A stretch of 64,000 bases of DNA from contig JBBPUQ010000010.1 of assembly GCA_038501195.1 (NCBI GenBank), positions 3,222,001-3,286,000 on the forward strand, in the 5' to 3' direction. Numbering within the stretch: the first letter of the stretch is position 1; each line of letters starts with the position of its first letter. A model generated the notes under the pieces. The model was not told where the DNA came from. It was given only the letters and a program-made list of their open reading frames with translations, and did no database searches. Below are positions 11,751 through 23,128 of this stretch, piece by piece. The position numbers were made by a program, and so were the translations under genes. Source of the DNA: Nemania diffusa (Eukaryota; Ascomycota; Sordariomycetes; Xylariales; Xylariaceae).

Positions 11751-13163
11751 GGCCGGCTAAGTATCTGAGCGTCGACGGCTGGCGTAAGAAGCTGGTGTCG
11801 TATAGGCGAGGCAGAGGTGAGGTAGGTCGGTAGTCGCAACGGTTATGCTGATTGAAGGTCAGACTGCTCAACTGATAGGCTTGATAGCTTGAATCTCCGT
11901 ATAGTCTCCCGTAATTAATATATATGTAATTCCCCAACTCTGGGTGCAGATCGACACATTCCTGAGCCTGCATCGCTGGTGCAACATCCTCCCACGGGCC
12001 GGCATGCGACAGCGGCCATCCAACCGATCTCATAAAAGAATTCGATCTGAAACTTAATTAGCATCATGCTTTGTGAGCCGTTTCGCGGCCGTTGACTGAT
12101 ATCTGTGTTCTGTCACCTTTCCATTGTACCTGGGTAGCACTTAAGCACCTAAGGATCTACGAACGGTTTCAGCAGATCAATCGCAGATCATAGCGATCGT
12201 CGCGCGGTCGACGTCCCATCTAAATCATTATACCAGCCTAATTACCGACCTCCTTCTAAACATAGCGTTGCTCTAGATACGGGCTGGCTTCCTATGACGT
12301 ACGCATCTCCCATCCCTAGACAGTATCCCAACCTAAGGCCGAAACCCAATGCAGAGCCTCAAAGACAGAGCCTCGAGCAGCATAGAGCAGTACACACAGA
12401 TAGCGGCAATCGTAACATTAGGGGCAGCAACGCGCCTACGCCGACTAAGTAGACTGGTAGGCTAAGAATCCAACGTTTCTCTAGCTTCTACCCATGACAG
12501 ACATCATCAAGGCAAAACAAGTCACCCAACTGACCGCTTGCTTTCATATAATGATTGGAAGGAGAATTCGCGATCTAGAGAGAAATTGCAATCGGTCCGG
12601 CGCGTGTGGATGACGGTTGCGTGCCGTAATGCCAATAGAGCCGCCAATGTACACGAGCTCACGGCGCCGGTAGCATCTCATCGCATCAGATGAGACATCT
12701 ACTTCTTTTAACTCGCCTATAGAATACATCGAAGACTCTCAAGTTAATTAAGATGCTAATGACCATCCCAATTATGTAAATACCAAATTCCAAGGGCGAA
12801 TAGACGTAAGAGGCAGCTTCTAGGTCATCTACCGTGACGATGAGGTCTTTACTTCGCGTAGCTGTTTCCCATCCTAAGTACCCGAGGGTCATGAATTCAT
12901 TCTATGCCTATCCCTAAGATTCATCTCAACACATAAAGTAAAACAGGGTCTGATTGATAGGTTCGTATCAATGGTCCATAGGCTAGGTACTAGACACTGG
13001 CTAGAATTGTATTTACACAACTAATATATCAACATGTATTGCATTTACTTGCCATTGTGGGGTATCGAATTCAATAAGTTCAACTCGTATGTTTGAAAAC
13101 TCCTTAACGCCCTATTCAACGCCGTATCGACCACACTTTTCATAGGTTTACTTCCTACGCTTT
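11751..13163. other. Intergenic: chitinase upstream region and TAF5 3' side
   Basis: About 1.4 kb between the chitinase start and the TAF5 stop. Only short frames occur (for example 12544-12892 on the minus strand, with one hydrophobic stretch) and none shows family features or splice structure. The chitinase promoter should lie at 11751-12200. No clear TATA box was picked out. Confidence 0.6.
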
Positions 13164-16035
13164 TTATCGATCTCGATCTTGAGTCTCTGGGTAATAGCAC
13201 CCACCCGCGAGAACAAGGTTCATTCGTGTACACTGGACTTTTAGCACTGGTGTCTTTTTTGTCGCAAAGGCACTGATCTGATCTGGGGTGATCATAACTT
13301 CCTTGCCTTTCTTCTTTCCCATACTAGGGTTGCTCGCGGGCTGGGTGACCGCCCCAGCTTGCTTGCCATCGCCCGGGGCACCTGCGGCTACGATTGTGCC
13401 GTCACCGTCCTGTTGGTTAGCGGGGCGGCTCCCTTCGGCGGGCATTTCAACGTCCCACACACGCACTGTGTTATCTTGGCCGCCCGAAACGAGCACCGTG
13501 CTCTCAACACCAAAGCTAAGAGACCAGATCCCACCTCGCCCATGCCCACGACAGCGCTTGATTCGAGTTGCTTTTTCGATGTCCCATAAAAAGATATTGC
13601 CGCCGATATCTGCCGAGGCAAGGATTTTGCCGTTCGGGGCGCATTCCAGGGCTGATATATAGTCTGTATGGCCGGTGAATACTCGTACACAGTTCGCGTT
13701 AGCCATAGCCCACATTCGAATCGATTTGTCTGTCTCGTCCGAAGCCGAAAACACGTAGGTGCCATTAGGGTGCCATGCAACGCATGAAATCGGAGTATCA
13801 TGGCCAACGAGAAGCCTCGCAGCAGACGCGTGATCTTGCGACCAGATCCGCACCGTCTTATCCCAGCCGCCGGTTACAAAGTAGTGCCCGTGGGGGCTCC
13901 ATGATAGGCTAGTGATTGGGCCATCGTGGCCCTTATAGATACAAAGACAGGTCCATATATCCAAAGACCAAAGCCGAACTTGGCCATCTGCTGAACACGA
14001 GAGTAACAATTTGGAATCAGTTTCCGGTTTTGGTTGGCCTTCGTAGAGATTACGGTCTATGTTGCTGATAGCATCTGAGAAGGCGACAGCATAGACCGGA
14101 GCAGAGTGGCCAATAAGTTTCCGATTATTTACTTTCATATCTTTCTCCGGTGACAGACGGGACTTGAGTGGTTTCCCGTCAAGAGACCAGACACGAATGT
14201 ATGACTCGGTAGTGCCCACCGCCACAAGCTGTTGGTCCTTCGAAAAATCTATGCAGGAAAAGCTGCGCAACCGGTCAGTACCAGCACTCTGTAGGTGTGC
14301 TCAATCTCAGACTTACCTGCCGAGATGGTTGTGAAATGTGAACATGCACACAGAAAGACCGGGTCCAGCACCGCCGGTGCGACCTTCGATTCGAAACCGG
14401 TCGCGGTTCTCACGCACTTTCTGCATCTCCACGACTACGTCTCTAGCCCGAGAAGGGGGGTAGGGTATATCTGTTCGTTGAGGGGAATCACCAGCCTCTT
14501 TTTTTATAGGGTGCATTGCGTTGAATTCGTCGACCAGCGTCGGTATACCATCCTTGGGTGGATGAAGGCGATCCTCCTCCTCCAATTCAGCGGCCAGGTC
14601 ATCCCGGAGTTCGCCGTCCAAGGGTAGGGGCCCTAATTTCAATGCGGCCTGGTTCTCTAGAATATCACGATTTGCCACTCCGCTACGACTCGTTAGGCCA
14701 GGTATCCCTTCATGGACATCTACATCGTCGAGATCCATATTGCGAGCGCGTCGATAGATAGCCTCGAAACTAAAAGGCTCGATAGGGCCACGGTCAACGG
14801 AGTCGACACGACAGTGTTGTTGAATGATGTCAAGGACAACAGCTCCGCACTGGTCGAGCTCCCGCTCCAAAAAGTGAAAGAGTGTACCAGTCAACGACTT
14901 GTTAATGGGAATGACGTAGCGGTTCTCGCGGTAGAGTTTCGTTATCGAATTCTCTCGTACATGAGAGGCTAAAGTGACTACTTCTAGTCCTCTCAGCTCA
15001 TCTATGCGTTGACTTTCGAAACGGCCACGACAATTCTGCATGAATTCTTTGGCGTGTGCAGTAGACCCTTGTGCTACGAGCCGAATATAGGAGTAGACAA
15101 ATAGTGGCCACAGAATCTTACCAAGCTCAAACTACAACTAGCGTGAGACATTTATAATATGCGAAGAGGTACTTCATCCCACTCACCTTATAAAGATCGA
15201 GGCCATTGTCAACCCATCTCTCGTAGTGTTTGAATGAAGTCAGGTACCTTCCCGCGGGAAATACTCTTTCAGATACTGTGCCATCGCTTTGCACTCGAGG
15301 ACGTCCACCCTCATCTAGATCTTTCACTTCTTGCCGGAAGATCTCCTCTGTGCGTTTGTATCCTTTCTTGAGAAGATAATCTGTTACCTGCCGAGATTTA
15401 TGTCAGCCTGCTACATTTCACTGGAAAGACCCAGAGAAATATTCCCGAAGAGGAATTGCTGTGAAAAGGCTATAGTAAAGTAATTGCACAAGGCCGAAAT
15501 GTGTTAGATTGCAGGCGTCAATAGATGATTTGTTTGCTCGAGGCAAGTATTCACGGCGTTCATCCGCCACTCTTCCACCAAAGTGGAACTAATCTTGATT
15601 GGAGTCGATATGATGCCAATGACCGTTGAGTGGCCTAGGACTCGTAGAATGAAAGAAGCGACCCAGCAAATAGCCCGGCCTTGTATAAAGGTCATAGAGG
15701 CGCCAACGGGGGCTGAGAGTATGTTGTTTTTGCGAGCCTTAATAAATAACCGATGATTATGGAATTCATTTGCAGCAGAATCGCGAACACGTTCTCGGGG
15801 TTGACGGAACGAAACGCGTAACATGGGGCAAGGGGGAATGAGACTGGATAGAAAATGCACTCACTATTTGGTTTAGGTTCTGGTTATTAGGCGGAGGGAC
15901 GATGGGCGGTGGCACCGCTGTTGTCGTCGTAGTACTAGGTGCAGGAGGGCCGGGCGTGGTTGACGCGGCTGGTGGTTGAGGCGCGAAGCTGGCACCTGAT
16001 GTACCGCCAACAGGCGGAGGTCCGACGTTGGACAT
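13164..16035 (-). CDS. TAF5: Transcription initiation factor TFIID subunit 5 (TAF5)
   Basis: Scaffold subunit of TFIID, shared with SAGA in yeast, acting at RNA polymerase II promoters. Exons on the minus strand: 16035-15865, 15387-15187, 15131-14317 and 14262-13164, giving 761 aa. The Pro/Thr-rich leader is followed by a LisH-type segment ([17 protein letters not shown], about 58-74) and the TAF5 N-terminal domain (about 90-260; [19 protein letters not shown], ending near [12 protein letters not shown]). The C-terminal half (about 396-745) is a WD40 propeller with clear repeats such as [31 protein letters not shown] and [17 protein letters not shown]. The gene ends with the conserved [11 protein letters not shown] and MNLVLAGGC signature. 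The first intron is long for this genome (477 nt); the other two are 54-55 nt. It is divergent from MED11. Confidence 0.95.
15388..15864 (-). other. Unusually long first intron of TAF5
   Basis: 477 nt between donor GTGAGT and acceptor CGGCAG, while neighbouring introns are about 50-60 nt. It contains a 118-codon open frame on the same strand without recognisable features. I found no C/D or H/ACA snoRNA boxes by eye. It may hold a cryptic exon or a regulatory element. Confidence 0.7.
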
Positions 16036-16697
16036 TGCAAAAAATGATTGCGTATCCCTAGCTAGTAATTTTTATGGCGCTGCAACGTGGAGAAGTGGTG
16101 GTGGTTGGAGTTGTAGAGTGAAGTAAGAGTGAGTTGATGAGGATTAGAGAGCCAGTGAGGCTCAAAATCGTATGGGGTCTGAGAACGTGCTACGGCTTAA
16201 GCGTTGCTAGGAGGTAGGTACCTAGGTAGCTTCTGGCGGGCATTGTAAATTGGAAGTGTTGTGTACTGTATAAACTATAAGCGTAGACTGTGTATTACTT
16301 AACTGGTAGGTACGCCTTCTAGAACTGCACAGCTATTATAGCCTACCTGATAAGGTGTTAATAGGCACAAGCCACTCAGGCACGCTACAACGGTACACAG
16401 TACAATATCTAGTGGGTAGGTACCTCGGTACCTACCCAGCAAAAAAGGTGGGACTCTGGGCTAGGGGAACGGGGAATACTTCTCGGCCGGATTACAGAGA
16501 GCCAACTTAATACTTACAAGCCCTCAACATCTTCACTTTATATTGTCGACAGTCGAAGCTACCTTATTAAAGGCAGGTAACTATTAGAGCTATTTACCAT
16601 TTCAAATACTGAGAGTGTATAAAACCTCATCTACAACATAAAGAGACCACTTTACTCAAGTCGGCCTTGGCTGCTTCCTCTACTAGTACTTTGCGCA
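16036..16697. promoter_or_regulatory. Shared divergent promoter region TAF5 / MED11
   Basis: 662 bp separate the two start codons. It contains several GGTACC-centred motifs (about 16215 and 16415-16440). On the MED11 side there is a TATAAAA at 16618-16624, 74 bp before the ATG. No equivalent TATA box was noted on the TAF5 side. Confidence 0.7.
16618..16624 (+). promoter_or_regulatory. TATA box of MED11
   Basis: A canonical TATAAAA lies 74 bp upstream of the MED11 start codon, a plausible distance for a fungal gene with a short leader. This is motif evidence only. Confidence 0.5.
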
Positions 16698-17286
16698 ATG
16701 GCGTCCGAAGAACAGGCGCCGTTCGTCCCTTTCACAAAGGCAGAGCGAATCCAGCAGTTAGGCGATATTGACAAGGTTTGTACCCAATTACTCGCAATAT
16801 GGTTGTTGCTAACACCCACAGAAAATCGTCAGCCTTTTAAGATCTACTGGCGAAGCTATACAGTGTCTAGGAAAGAGGATACCAGAAGATGAAAATGTTT
16901 CCATGACAGACACCGACCCAACTCAGAAATTCAAAGAGTCTATGGATGAGTTCTTGAGAACACTTCGAATCGTTAATGTCGGTATGAAACGCCAGATTTG
17001 GGGACTAGAGGAGGCCGGCATCATCTCGCTTCAGAAGAGGGAACTCGTTACTAGAGAAGAGGGAGGCGAGGTCCAGGCAAGCCATGCCCGTAATCGGCTT
17101 CTTGAACCCGACGGAGCTGGAAAGATTGGTGGCCTCGATGTCGGCTGGCTTAATAGTCGAAGTAATAGAGTTGAGATAGATATGGAGGCTGACCTATGGC
17201 AAGAGGCTGACGATATCATGCAACGACTGATTGCGCACCAACGGCAGGGGGCAAACCCAGAGCTTGACAGCAATATGGAACCTTGA
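16698..17286 (+). CDS. MED11: Mediator complex subunit 11
   Basis: Small head-module subunit of Mediator, which links activators to RNA polymerase II and TFIIH. Exons are 16698-16775 and 16822-17286, separated by a 46 nt intron (GTTTGT, TGCTAACACCCACAG), giving 180 aa. The N-terminal signature PFTKAERIQQLGDIDK joins in frame to KIVSLLRSTGEAIQCLG, the helical Med11 core, and the length suits filamentous fungi. The rest is mostly helical and charged (about 70-180). It is divergent from TAF5, so two pieces of the general transcription apparatus share one intergenic region. Confidence 0.85.
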
Positions 17287-18160
17287 GATGTATGGATAGT
17301 AGAAGCGAAGTCATAAGCCATGGCTGGAGTTGTTTATATCGACAAGCAGCCTGCAGCTGCTTCCTCGGAGCACCTACATACCGAGACAAGACATAGTCAT
17401 CCTCTCTATTAGTGGTAAGTACTCAAGATACCAGCAATTGCATATGTATCGCGATCAAATTCCTCTGTAAAAACCAAGTAGCTAACATACCAAGAAGAAG
17501 TAGTGTCATGGCTCTTTCCAGAAGTGAGAGAGTCTCTATATGACATTACATGACCTACCGTTATCGGAATCGTGAGCAGGAAGACAGACAAAGTCGCTAA
17601 TTCTAGCTCGCAGGTCAACAGCGAAACATTTGAATGATATCCCTTAGGATAGGTCAATTACCCCTAACACCAAATATTTCACACATTGGTGCTTTTCTTG
17701 ACGGTGTGATAAGGCGGAAAAAGCTAAAGTCTACTCTGGATCACTCCGTATACAATATAGTGTAGATAAGTTGTTGCTTGAATGCTAGTTATCTTCGTAT
17801 TATTACCTATCGCCATATGCTCGCTAAAATGGCCTAGCCCGAAAATACAGAAGTATACGAAATTGCGACTCAAATAGGTCCAGACCCCGCTAAATGATTA
17901 CATAAACACAGCCCACTAGGTGTAGGTACCTTAGGTAGTTAGATCCTTGGAATGGGGCAGCCTATCCCCATCCTATATAGGTGCCTACAAATGCGTCAAC
18001 TAGCATCAAGTACCTAGATAACCTAGCATCAACGGTTGCCCGCGGGTCTTCCTAACTCCTAACTATCTACCTACCTTCTTACCTTCAGTCCACCAACGAC
18101 AACGACGAAGCCCAGCTTCATTTCCCTCTCGAATTCTCGAATATCTAAAACTCTGTAAAC
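17287..18160. other. Intergenic MED11-VPS5
   Basis: 874 bp with no supported gene. It contains TAGGTACCTTAGGTAG-type motifs (about 17925) and pyrimidine-rich sequence with CTACCTACC just before the VPS5 start, typical of a fungal promoter and leader. Confidence 0.6.
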
Positions 18161-20179
18161 ATGGATTTGGGAGATGCAGGCGACTCGCCCTGGGGTGGTA
18201 ATTGAACCCTTCTAGTGTTCTCTATCCTACATAATGAGCTAAATGTGCTCTAGATGTGCCCTCACAGTCCAGCTCGAAACCCGCCGCATCCGACGCTGCT
18301 CAAGGTTTGTCATGCTCACGCTCTTCTCCCTTTGGATCGGCGACCGCTTATATCTATCGGTTATGCAGACGGTGCTCCTAGAACCCAAGATAGCGAGTCC
18401 TCGCAGCAATCGCAAGCTCCGATCAAATCCCCGACTACCCGAGCAACAAGGGGCCCCGTGCGCCGGCTCGTCGCGCAACCTACACGGCTTGAGGTCGTCG
18501 ACGATCCTCTTGGGCCGCTTGGTCCCCTAGGTGGAAATGCTGGCCCAGGCGCAGACTCGCAGGCCGACGAGCCCCCCGCGCCACCCCTGAAGGAGCAGGT
18601 CGTCATCCGAACCACGATGCCGCAACCTTCGCAACAGAAACGGCCTGGCCCAGCAGACCCCCATCAGATTGATGATGACGACTACGATCGGCCCTCCGGT
18701 CCTAGGCCACCACCCCCTGTGCAAGCTGCGCAGCCGAGTCCCGTGCGAGCAAGCGGCCAACCAAGCGTTAGTATCGAGCAAGCCGCAAAGCCCAGCTTTT
18801 ACATCACCGTGGGCGATCCTCACAAAGTCGGGGACCTGACGAGCTCCCATATCGTCTATTCGGTTCGAACAAGGGTATGAATATGTATGACTCTATGAAC
18901 TAGCTACGTGCTGATCTTGGGTGCTTAGACTACATCCAAGGGCTATAAGCAGCCAGAATTTGAGGTAAAACGAAGATATCGCGACTTTCTGTGGCTTTAC
19001 ACGACAATGCACGGAAATAATCCTGGTGTTGTGGTGCCACCACCTCCCGAGAAACAAGCTCTCAACCGCTTCGAGACCAATTTCGTCGAGTCCCGTCGAG
19101 CCGCATTGGAGAAAATGCTCAACAAAATAGCCGCGCACCCAACGCTCCAACACGACTCGGATTTGAAGCTGTTCCTGGAAAGCGAGGCTTTCAACGTCGA
19201 TGTTAAGCACAAGGAGAGGAAGGAACCTATACCGACGGAAAGTAAGGGCGTGCTAGGCACTTTTGGTATCAGTGTTGGAGGTGGCAGCAAGTTTGTCGAG
19301 CAAGATGATGTGAGTATATCCAGGCACCTCGGTTTTTTTTGTAGTGTCTAACTTGCATTGCAGTGGTTCCACGACCGTCGCGTCTACCTAGATGCTCTAG
19401 AAAACCAATTGAAGGCCCTGATGAAATCAATGGACATAATGGTCACTCAGCGCAAAGCCATGGCCGAATCGGCGGCAGATTTCTCTGCATCGCTACACGC
19501 TCTCTCAACTGTAGAACTAAGCCCTACGCTTTCCGGCCCTCTCGATGCTCTATCCGAACTGCAGCTCACTATACGAGACGTTTACGACAGGCAAGCCCAA
19601 CAGGATGTTCTCACCTTTGGCATCACCATCGACGAGTATATCCGACTCATCGGCAGTGTAAAGCAAGCTTTCTCCCAACGTCAAAAGGCCTTCCACTCGT
19701 GGCACAGTGCTGAAAACGAGCTGCAAAAGCGCAAGACTAGCCAAGAGAAGCTGTTGAGACAGGGTCGGTCCCAGCAAGACCGCCTCAACCAAGTCGGTGC
19801 CGAAGTAGCTGATGCCGAACGCAAGGTGCACCAGGCGCGGCTCCTCTTCGAGGATATGGGCAGGCTCATGCGAGCTGAGCTTGACCGGTTCGAGCGTGAG
19901 AAGGTTGAGGATTTCAAGTCTTCTGTTGAGACGTTCTTGGAAAGTGCAGTGGAGGCACAGAAGGAAGTAAGCTACCGGTTTTACTCCTAATTCTTTACGG
20001 CGCTAACTAGACTATAGTTGATTGAAAAGTGGGAAACTTTCTTGATGCAATTGGATGCCGAGGATGACGAGACCGTGTTCTACCGCCCGCCCGTCATACG
20101 GACTACCGACAAGGCCGCGGGTCGTGGCGAAACTGCCGTAGACCGGGCTAGAGCTACCATTGACGAGGACTCAGACTAA
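18161..20179 (+). CDS. VPS5: Sorting nexin Vps5/SNX1 (retromer PX-BAR protein)
   Basis: Binds phosphoinositide on endosomes and tubulates membrane for retromer-mediated retrieval of Golgi receptors. Exons: 18161-18197, 18254-18304, 18369-18874, 18929-19309, 19364-19966 and 20018-20179, giving 579 aa. All five introns are 51-64 nt and phases agree. The N-terminus MDLGDAGDSPWGDVPS is the usual Vps5 opening, followed by a disordered Pro/Ser-rich region to about 170. The PX domain spans about 175-300 with the phosphoinositide-binding RRYRDF and the proline loop VVPPPPEK. The rest (about 325-579) is the helical BAR domain, beginning DDWFHDRRVYLDALENQLKAL. The first two exons are very small (37 and 51 nt). 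The 3' end converges on bL31m. Confidence 0.95.
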
Positions 20180-20510
20180 GCAAGCATAGATACAGAGGTT
20201 GTCAAGCGCCTGATTAATACCCGGATGTAGCATCAGCGATTCAAAAACAGAGACGATGGACGGAGATAAGTCTATACAGGATTGTTTGTACATATATATA
20301 TCTACACGAAATCCTCTCGCCAACCCTAATCCGTAGACAGAGTCCCCTCTCTATAGTGCCCAGTCTTGATATACATGGGACATGCGACGTCGGAGGGCGA
20401 GGTTTATCATAAGTTGCTGGCCCGGTCTTCTACACGAACCCCCTCTTATGATAGATGGTGCAGCTTTTATAGTCCATTTAATTCAATTGTTTGGCTCAGC
20501 CGTAGTCTCC

Positions 20511-21053
20511 TCACTGCTTCTTCCTTCCCCTCGTCGGCTCCGAGCTCGGCAACTCCGGCATACCAACCGCATACCCCGAAATCAAGTCCGCCAGCGCATC
20601 GCCGCTGCCACCCTTCTTCGCCGCCGGCGCATCGCCCTTCTCCGCACCCTTCTCCGCGCCGGCGGCAGCGGCAGGGGCGGCAGCAGTAGGGGCGACGGTA
20701 TCCCAGCCGCGGCCGAAGCGCTCGCGGAAGGCGGCGAGCTTGCCGGCCTCGTCGACCTCGACGTTCTGCAGGCTCTTCTCGTTGGGGTTCCAGAGGGCGT
20801 GGTTGCGCGTGTCCTTGGTGCTGCGGTACATGCCCATGGGCGAGGCGGTGCGCATCGTGTACGTGCTGCCGTCGGAGAGCTGCACGAGCTGCGTGAAGGC
20901 GTAGGGGCGGCGCGGGCGCTTGATCAGCGTCGCCGCGCGGCTGGGGGTGCGCGAGAGGGGCGTGTGCGAGGGCTTGGAGAGGCCGGGGGGGGTGAGGGAT
21001 AGTGAGGCTGTGGTGGGACGCCGCGGGAGGGCGCTGGGGAGTCTGGTGGCCAT
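20511..21053 (-). CDS. MRPL36: Mitochondrial large-subunit ribosomal protein bL31m
   Basis: Component of the mitochondrial 54S large ribosomal subunit, bacterial L31 type. Single exon of 180 aa starting at ATG 21053 (MATRLPSALPRR), an Arg/Ser-rich presequence suited to mitochondrial import. The conserved core RRPYAFTQLVQLSDGSTYTM followed by RSTKDTRNHALWNP and NEKSLQNVEVDE (about 48-105) matches fungal L31m proteins. After it comes an Ala/Lys/Gly-rich tail (about 120-150) that looks disordered. An upstream ATG at 21116 is in frame but adds a stretch without presequence character, so 21053 is preferred. It is convergent with VPS5 and divergent from the flavin-reductase-like gene. Confidence 0.85.
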   Translation of the reverse strand: MATRLPSALPRRPTTASLSLTPPGLSKPSHTPLSRTPSRAATLIKRPRRPYAFTQLVQLSDGSTYTMRTASPMGMYRSTKDTRNHALWNPNEKSLQNVEVDEAGKLAAFRERFGRGWDTVAPTAAAPAAAAGAEKGAEKGDAPAAKKGGSGDALADLISGYAVGMPELPSSEPTRGRKKQ

Positions 21054-21590
21054 TTTGAGGGTGGGTGGGTGAGGTGGTTCGACTTTGTCGGATCGGTTGG
21101 GCGGTTGGTCGGTCACTGGGCTGTGATGAGGCCAATGCCGCTGTGGTTCGGAGGATAGGGTGCACAGGACGTAATAGCGGTCTCTTTCGCCTTTGGGAAC
21201 TTGTCGTTAGAATTCAATGCTTGCTGCGCCGGTAGCTATTGAAGCCCGGAGTCTAGAGCCCGTCACCAAATTTCTGGACCTGGATGTTGAGATACTGGGA
21301 AATTTTGGGAGATCGGCCCGTTGACAGCTGTTGGTATCAAAAAAAGGTACAGTATCTGTCATACGTATATACACACTTATAGAGGAGCAAGGGTCCTTAT
21401 CGTTATCGCTCGTTCATCACCTGTGGGGTATTCTGTAGTGCTACCTATATCCCTGTAGGGTAGCTCGAGCTGCGAATTTCTGACGACATTGCCCTGACCT
21501 TCTTAGTGTGTCCGATAAATGCCTTGACTTTTGCGCCGCGAGTCCCAAGTTTTGGCTTCCGCCTCTCCCCTTTGCCGTTCATGGACTGAG
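21054..21590. promoter_or_regulatory. Divergent promoter of two mitochondrial-protein genes
   Basis: 537 bp between the bL31m and flavin-reductase-like start codons. A minimal upstream frame ATG-GAC-TGA sits at 21581-21589, one base before the ATG at 21591. Confidence 0.55.
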
Positions 21591-22574
21591 ATGCAGAGTA
21601 TCCGTGGCCTACGGTGGGCAATTCCGTCCACAAGTCCACGTCATGCCCTTATTTACTCCCCATGTCGGAGCTTCGCAAGCTCTGTCACATGCTCCAGCAG
21701 AAAACAGCCACCACAAGTAGCAAGGCAGCATGGCGACCATGAAGCCCGGGATATTTGCAGCTCTGTGACAGCCGTCATGGCACGACTCCCTCACCCCGCC
21801 GTCGTCATCACCACCCTCGACCGAACCTACCAAGCCCAAGCGGCCGCCGGCGTGCCCGTCGAAGAAATGCGCCACCCCATCGCGCGGGGCATAACGGCCT
21901 CCTCCTTCACGTCCCTGTGCATCCGTCCGAAACCGCACGTCATGTTCAACATGACGCTGCCCAGCACCATGTACGAGGCGCTCGTCGCGTGCAAAGACTT
22001 CAACGTCCACGTGCTGGCCCCCGATAAAACCGGCGTGCGCGTCGCCAGCGTGTTTGCCCGCGGGAACCGTGTGCTGCCTCCGCCTGTCGGGGAGCCGGAG
22101 GGCCTAAAATACGCCTTCGACATCGATGCCGACTTGGGCGTGTTCGTAGGGTTAAAAGAAAAGGGGGTCCACCATATCGACATCGCGAATCGTGATGCAT
22201 GGCACGACCAATACCAAAATGCCAAAGAAAGCGGTCTTCGGGCTTCAGAGTCTCCACGGGAGGTGGAACCTGTCGCAAATGGCTCTCACGTCGCGGAACC
22301 ATTGAGACAGGCTCACCAAGTCCCGTGTCTACACTCAATAGGGATCCTGGAAATACTAAATTGCCGCTTGGTGCGCGCGATACATCCGGAGCTCCCGAAT
22401 GCTGGGCAGAACGTTATCATAATAGGCGAGGTTGTCAACGTGACGTTACCCAACAAAATCCACAAGAAGTTTAAAGGGATGGACGTCGCGTTGGGGTACG
22501 CTAACAGAAAGTACCGGGCCGTCGGCGATGCCATTGACCGCTCTAAAACAGAAGAGTTGGAGGACGAACCGTAG
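21591..22574 (+). CDS. Flavin reductase-like (FMN-binding split barrel) protein, mitochondrial
   Basis: Predicted FMN-binding, NAD(P)H-flavin-reductase-like oxidoreductase; the substrate is unknown. 327 aa from ATG 21591. The first about 60 residues are rich in Arg and Ser without acids (MQSIRGLRWAIPSTSPRHAL, then CRSFASS), a good matrix-targeting presequence. The flavin reductase-like domain begins about residue 63 with VMARLPHPAVVITT. It continues through RGITASSFTSLCIRPKPHVM, the usual SFTSVSLxPP-like FMN-phosphate loop, and FNVHVLAPDK. An insertion of about 70 mostly polar residues (about 200-260) precedes the last strands LEILNCRLVRAI and NVIIIGEVVNV. No intron is seen. Earlier frame extension lacks an ATG. 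Confidence 0.75.
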   Translation: MQSIRGLRWAIPSTSPRHALIYSPCRSFASSVTCSSRKQPPQVARQHGDHEARDICSSVTAVMARLPHPAVVITTLDRTYQAQAAAGVPVEEMRHPIARGITASSFTSLCIRPKPHVMFNMTLPSTMYEALVACKDFNVHVLAPDKTGVRVASVFARGNRVLPPPVGEPEGLKYAFDIDADLGVFVGLKEKGVHHIDIANRDAWHDQYQNAKESGLRASESPREVEPVANGSHVAEPLRQAHQVPCLHSIGILEILNCRLVRAIHPELPNAGQNVIIIGEVVNVTLPNKIHKKFKGMDVALGYANRKYRAVGDAIDRSKTEELEDEP

Positions 22575-23128
22575 CTGTCTCAAAACGCTACGAAGATGAC
22601 GACGGCAACCACAGGAAGCGGCTAGCCTTTTCCCGATCTCGTCGCTGGATGTAAAATCATATCATAACATGGGAACAGCCCCCACTAAGGAAACGGGATG
22701 GAATTGCACATTTTACTGTTAACGAACTCATAGATAGACACTTGGCATAGCGATATCCATTGTACAAACTTATTGTAGCAATACGTATAGACAACTATAT
22801 TTAGACAAGAACACGACTACTCTCACAGAAAAGGGGCAGTATAGCGGTATTAACAACCTCTGAGATTTTTCTTGCAAATTGGAAAGCCCATTGCATACTG
22901 CGTACATGATTATAGTGTCTGCTATGGCGAGTGTGATGAAGACTTGAGTTAAGCCTCAGCCTCAGGTCCGCCAAGGTGGTGGTTTGTCAGCTATTGGTGC
23001 GGCCACATATCTGATTTTAACCTACTTCGACTTGTTTCCTCCAATTCACCAACCCGGTCCTTCTCCTCTCTTCAATATATACTATATGAGCAGCAGGTAG
23101 GTAGCTCGTCCCATCCAATCCGCAAATC

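Noticed and set aside
11737..12033. 98-codon minus-strand frame upstream of the chitinase
   Set aside because: Composition is not protein-like and it overlaps the chitinase start region; probably leader or promoter sequence.
12544..12892. Two short overlapping minus-strand frames, one with a hydrophobic segment
   Set aside because: Too short, no splice solution joining them and no recognised motifs.
15504..15860. 118-codon minus-strand frame
   Set aside because: It lies wholly in the first TAF5 intron, and the flanking exons join cleanly without it.
20382..21002. 206-codon plus-strand frame
   Set aside because: Antisense shadow of the GC-rich bL31m gene.
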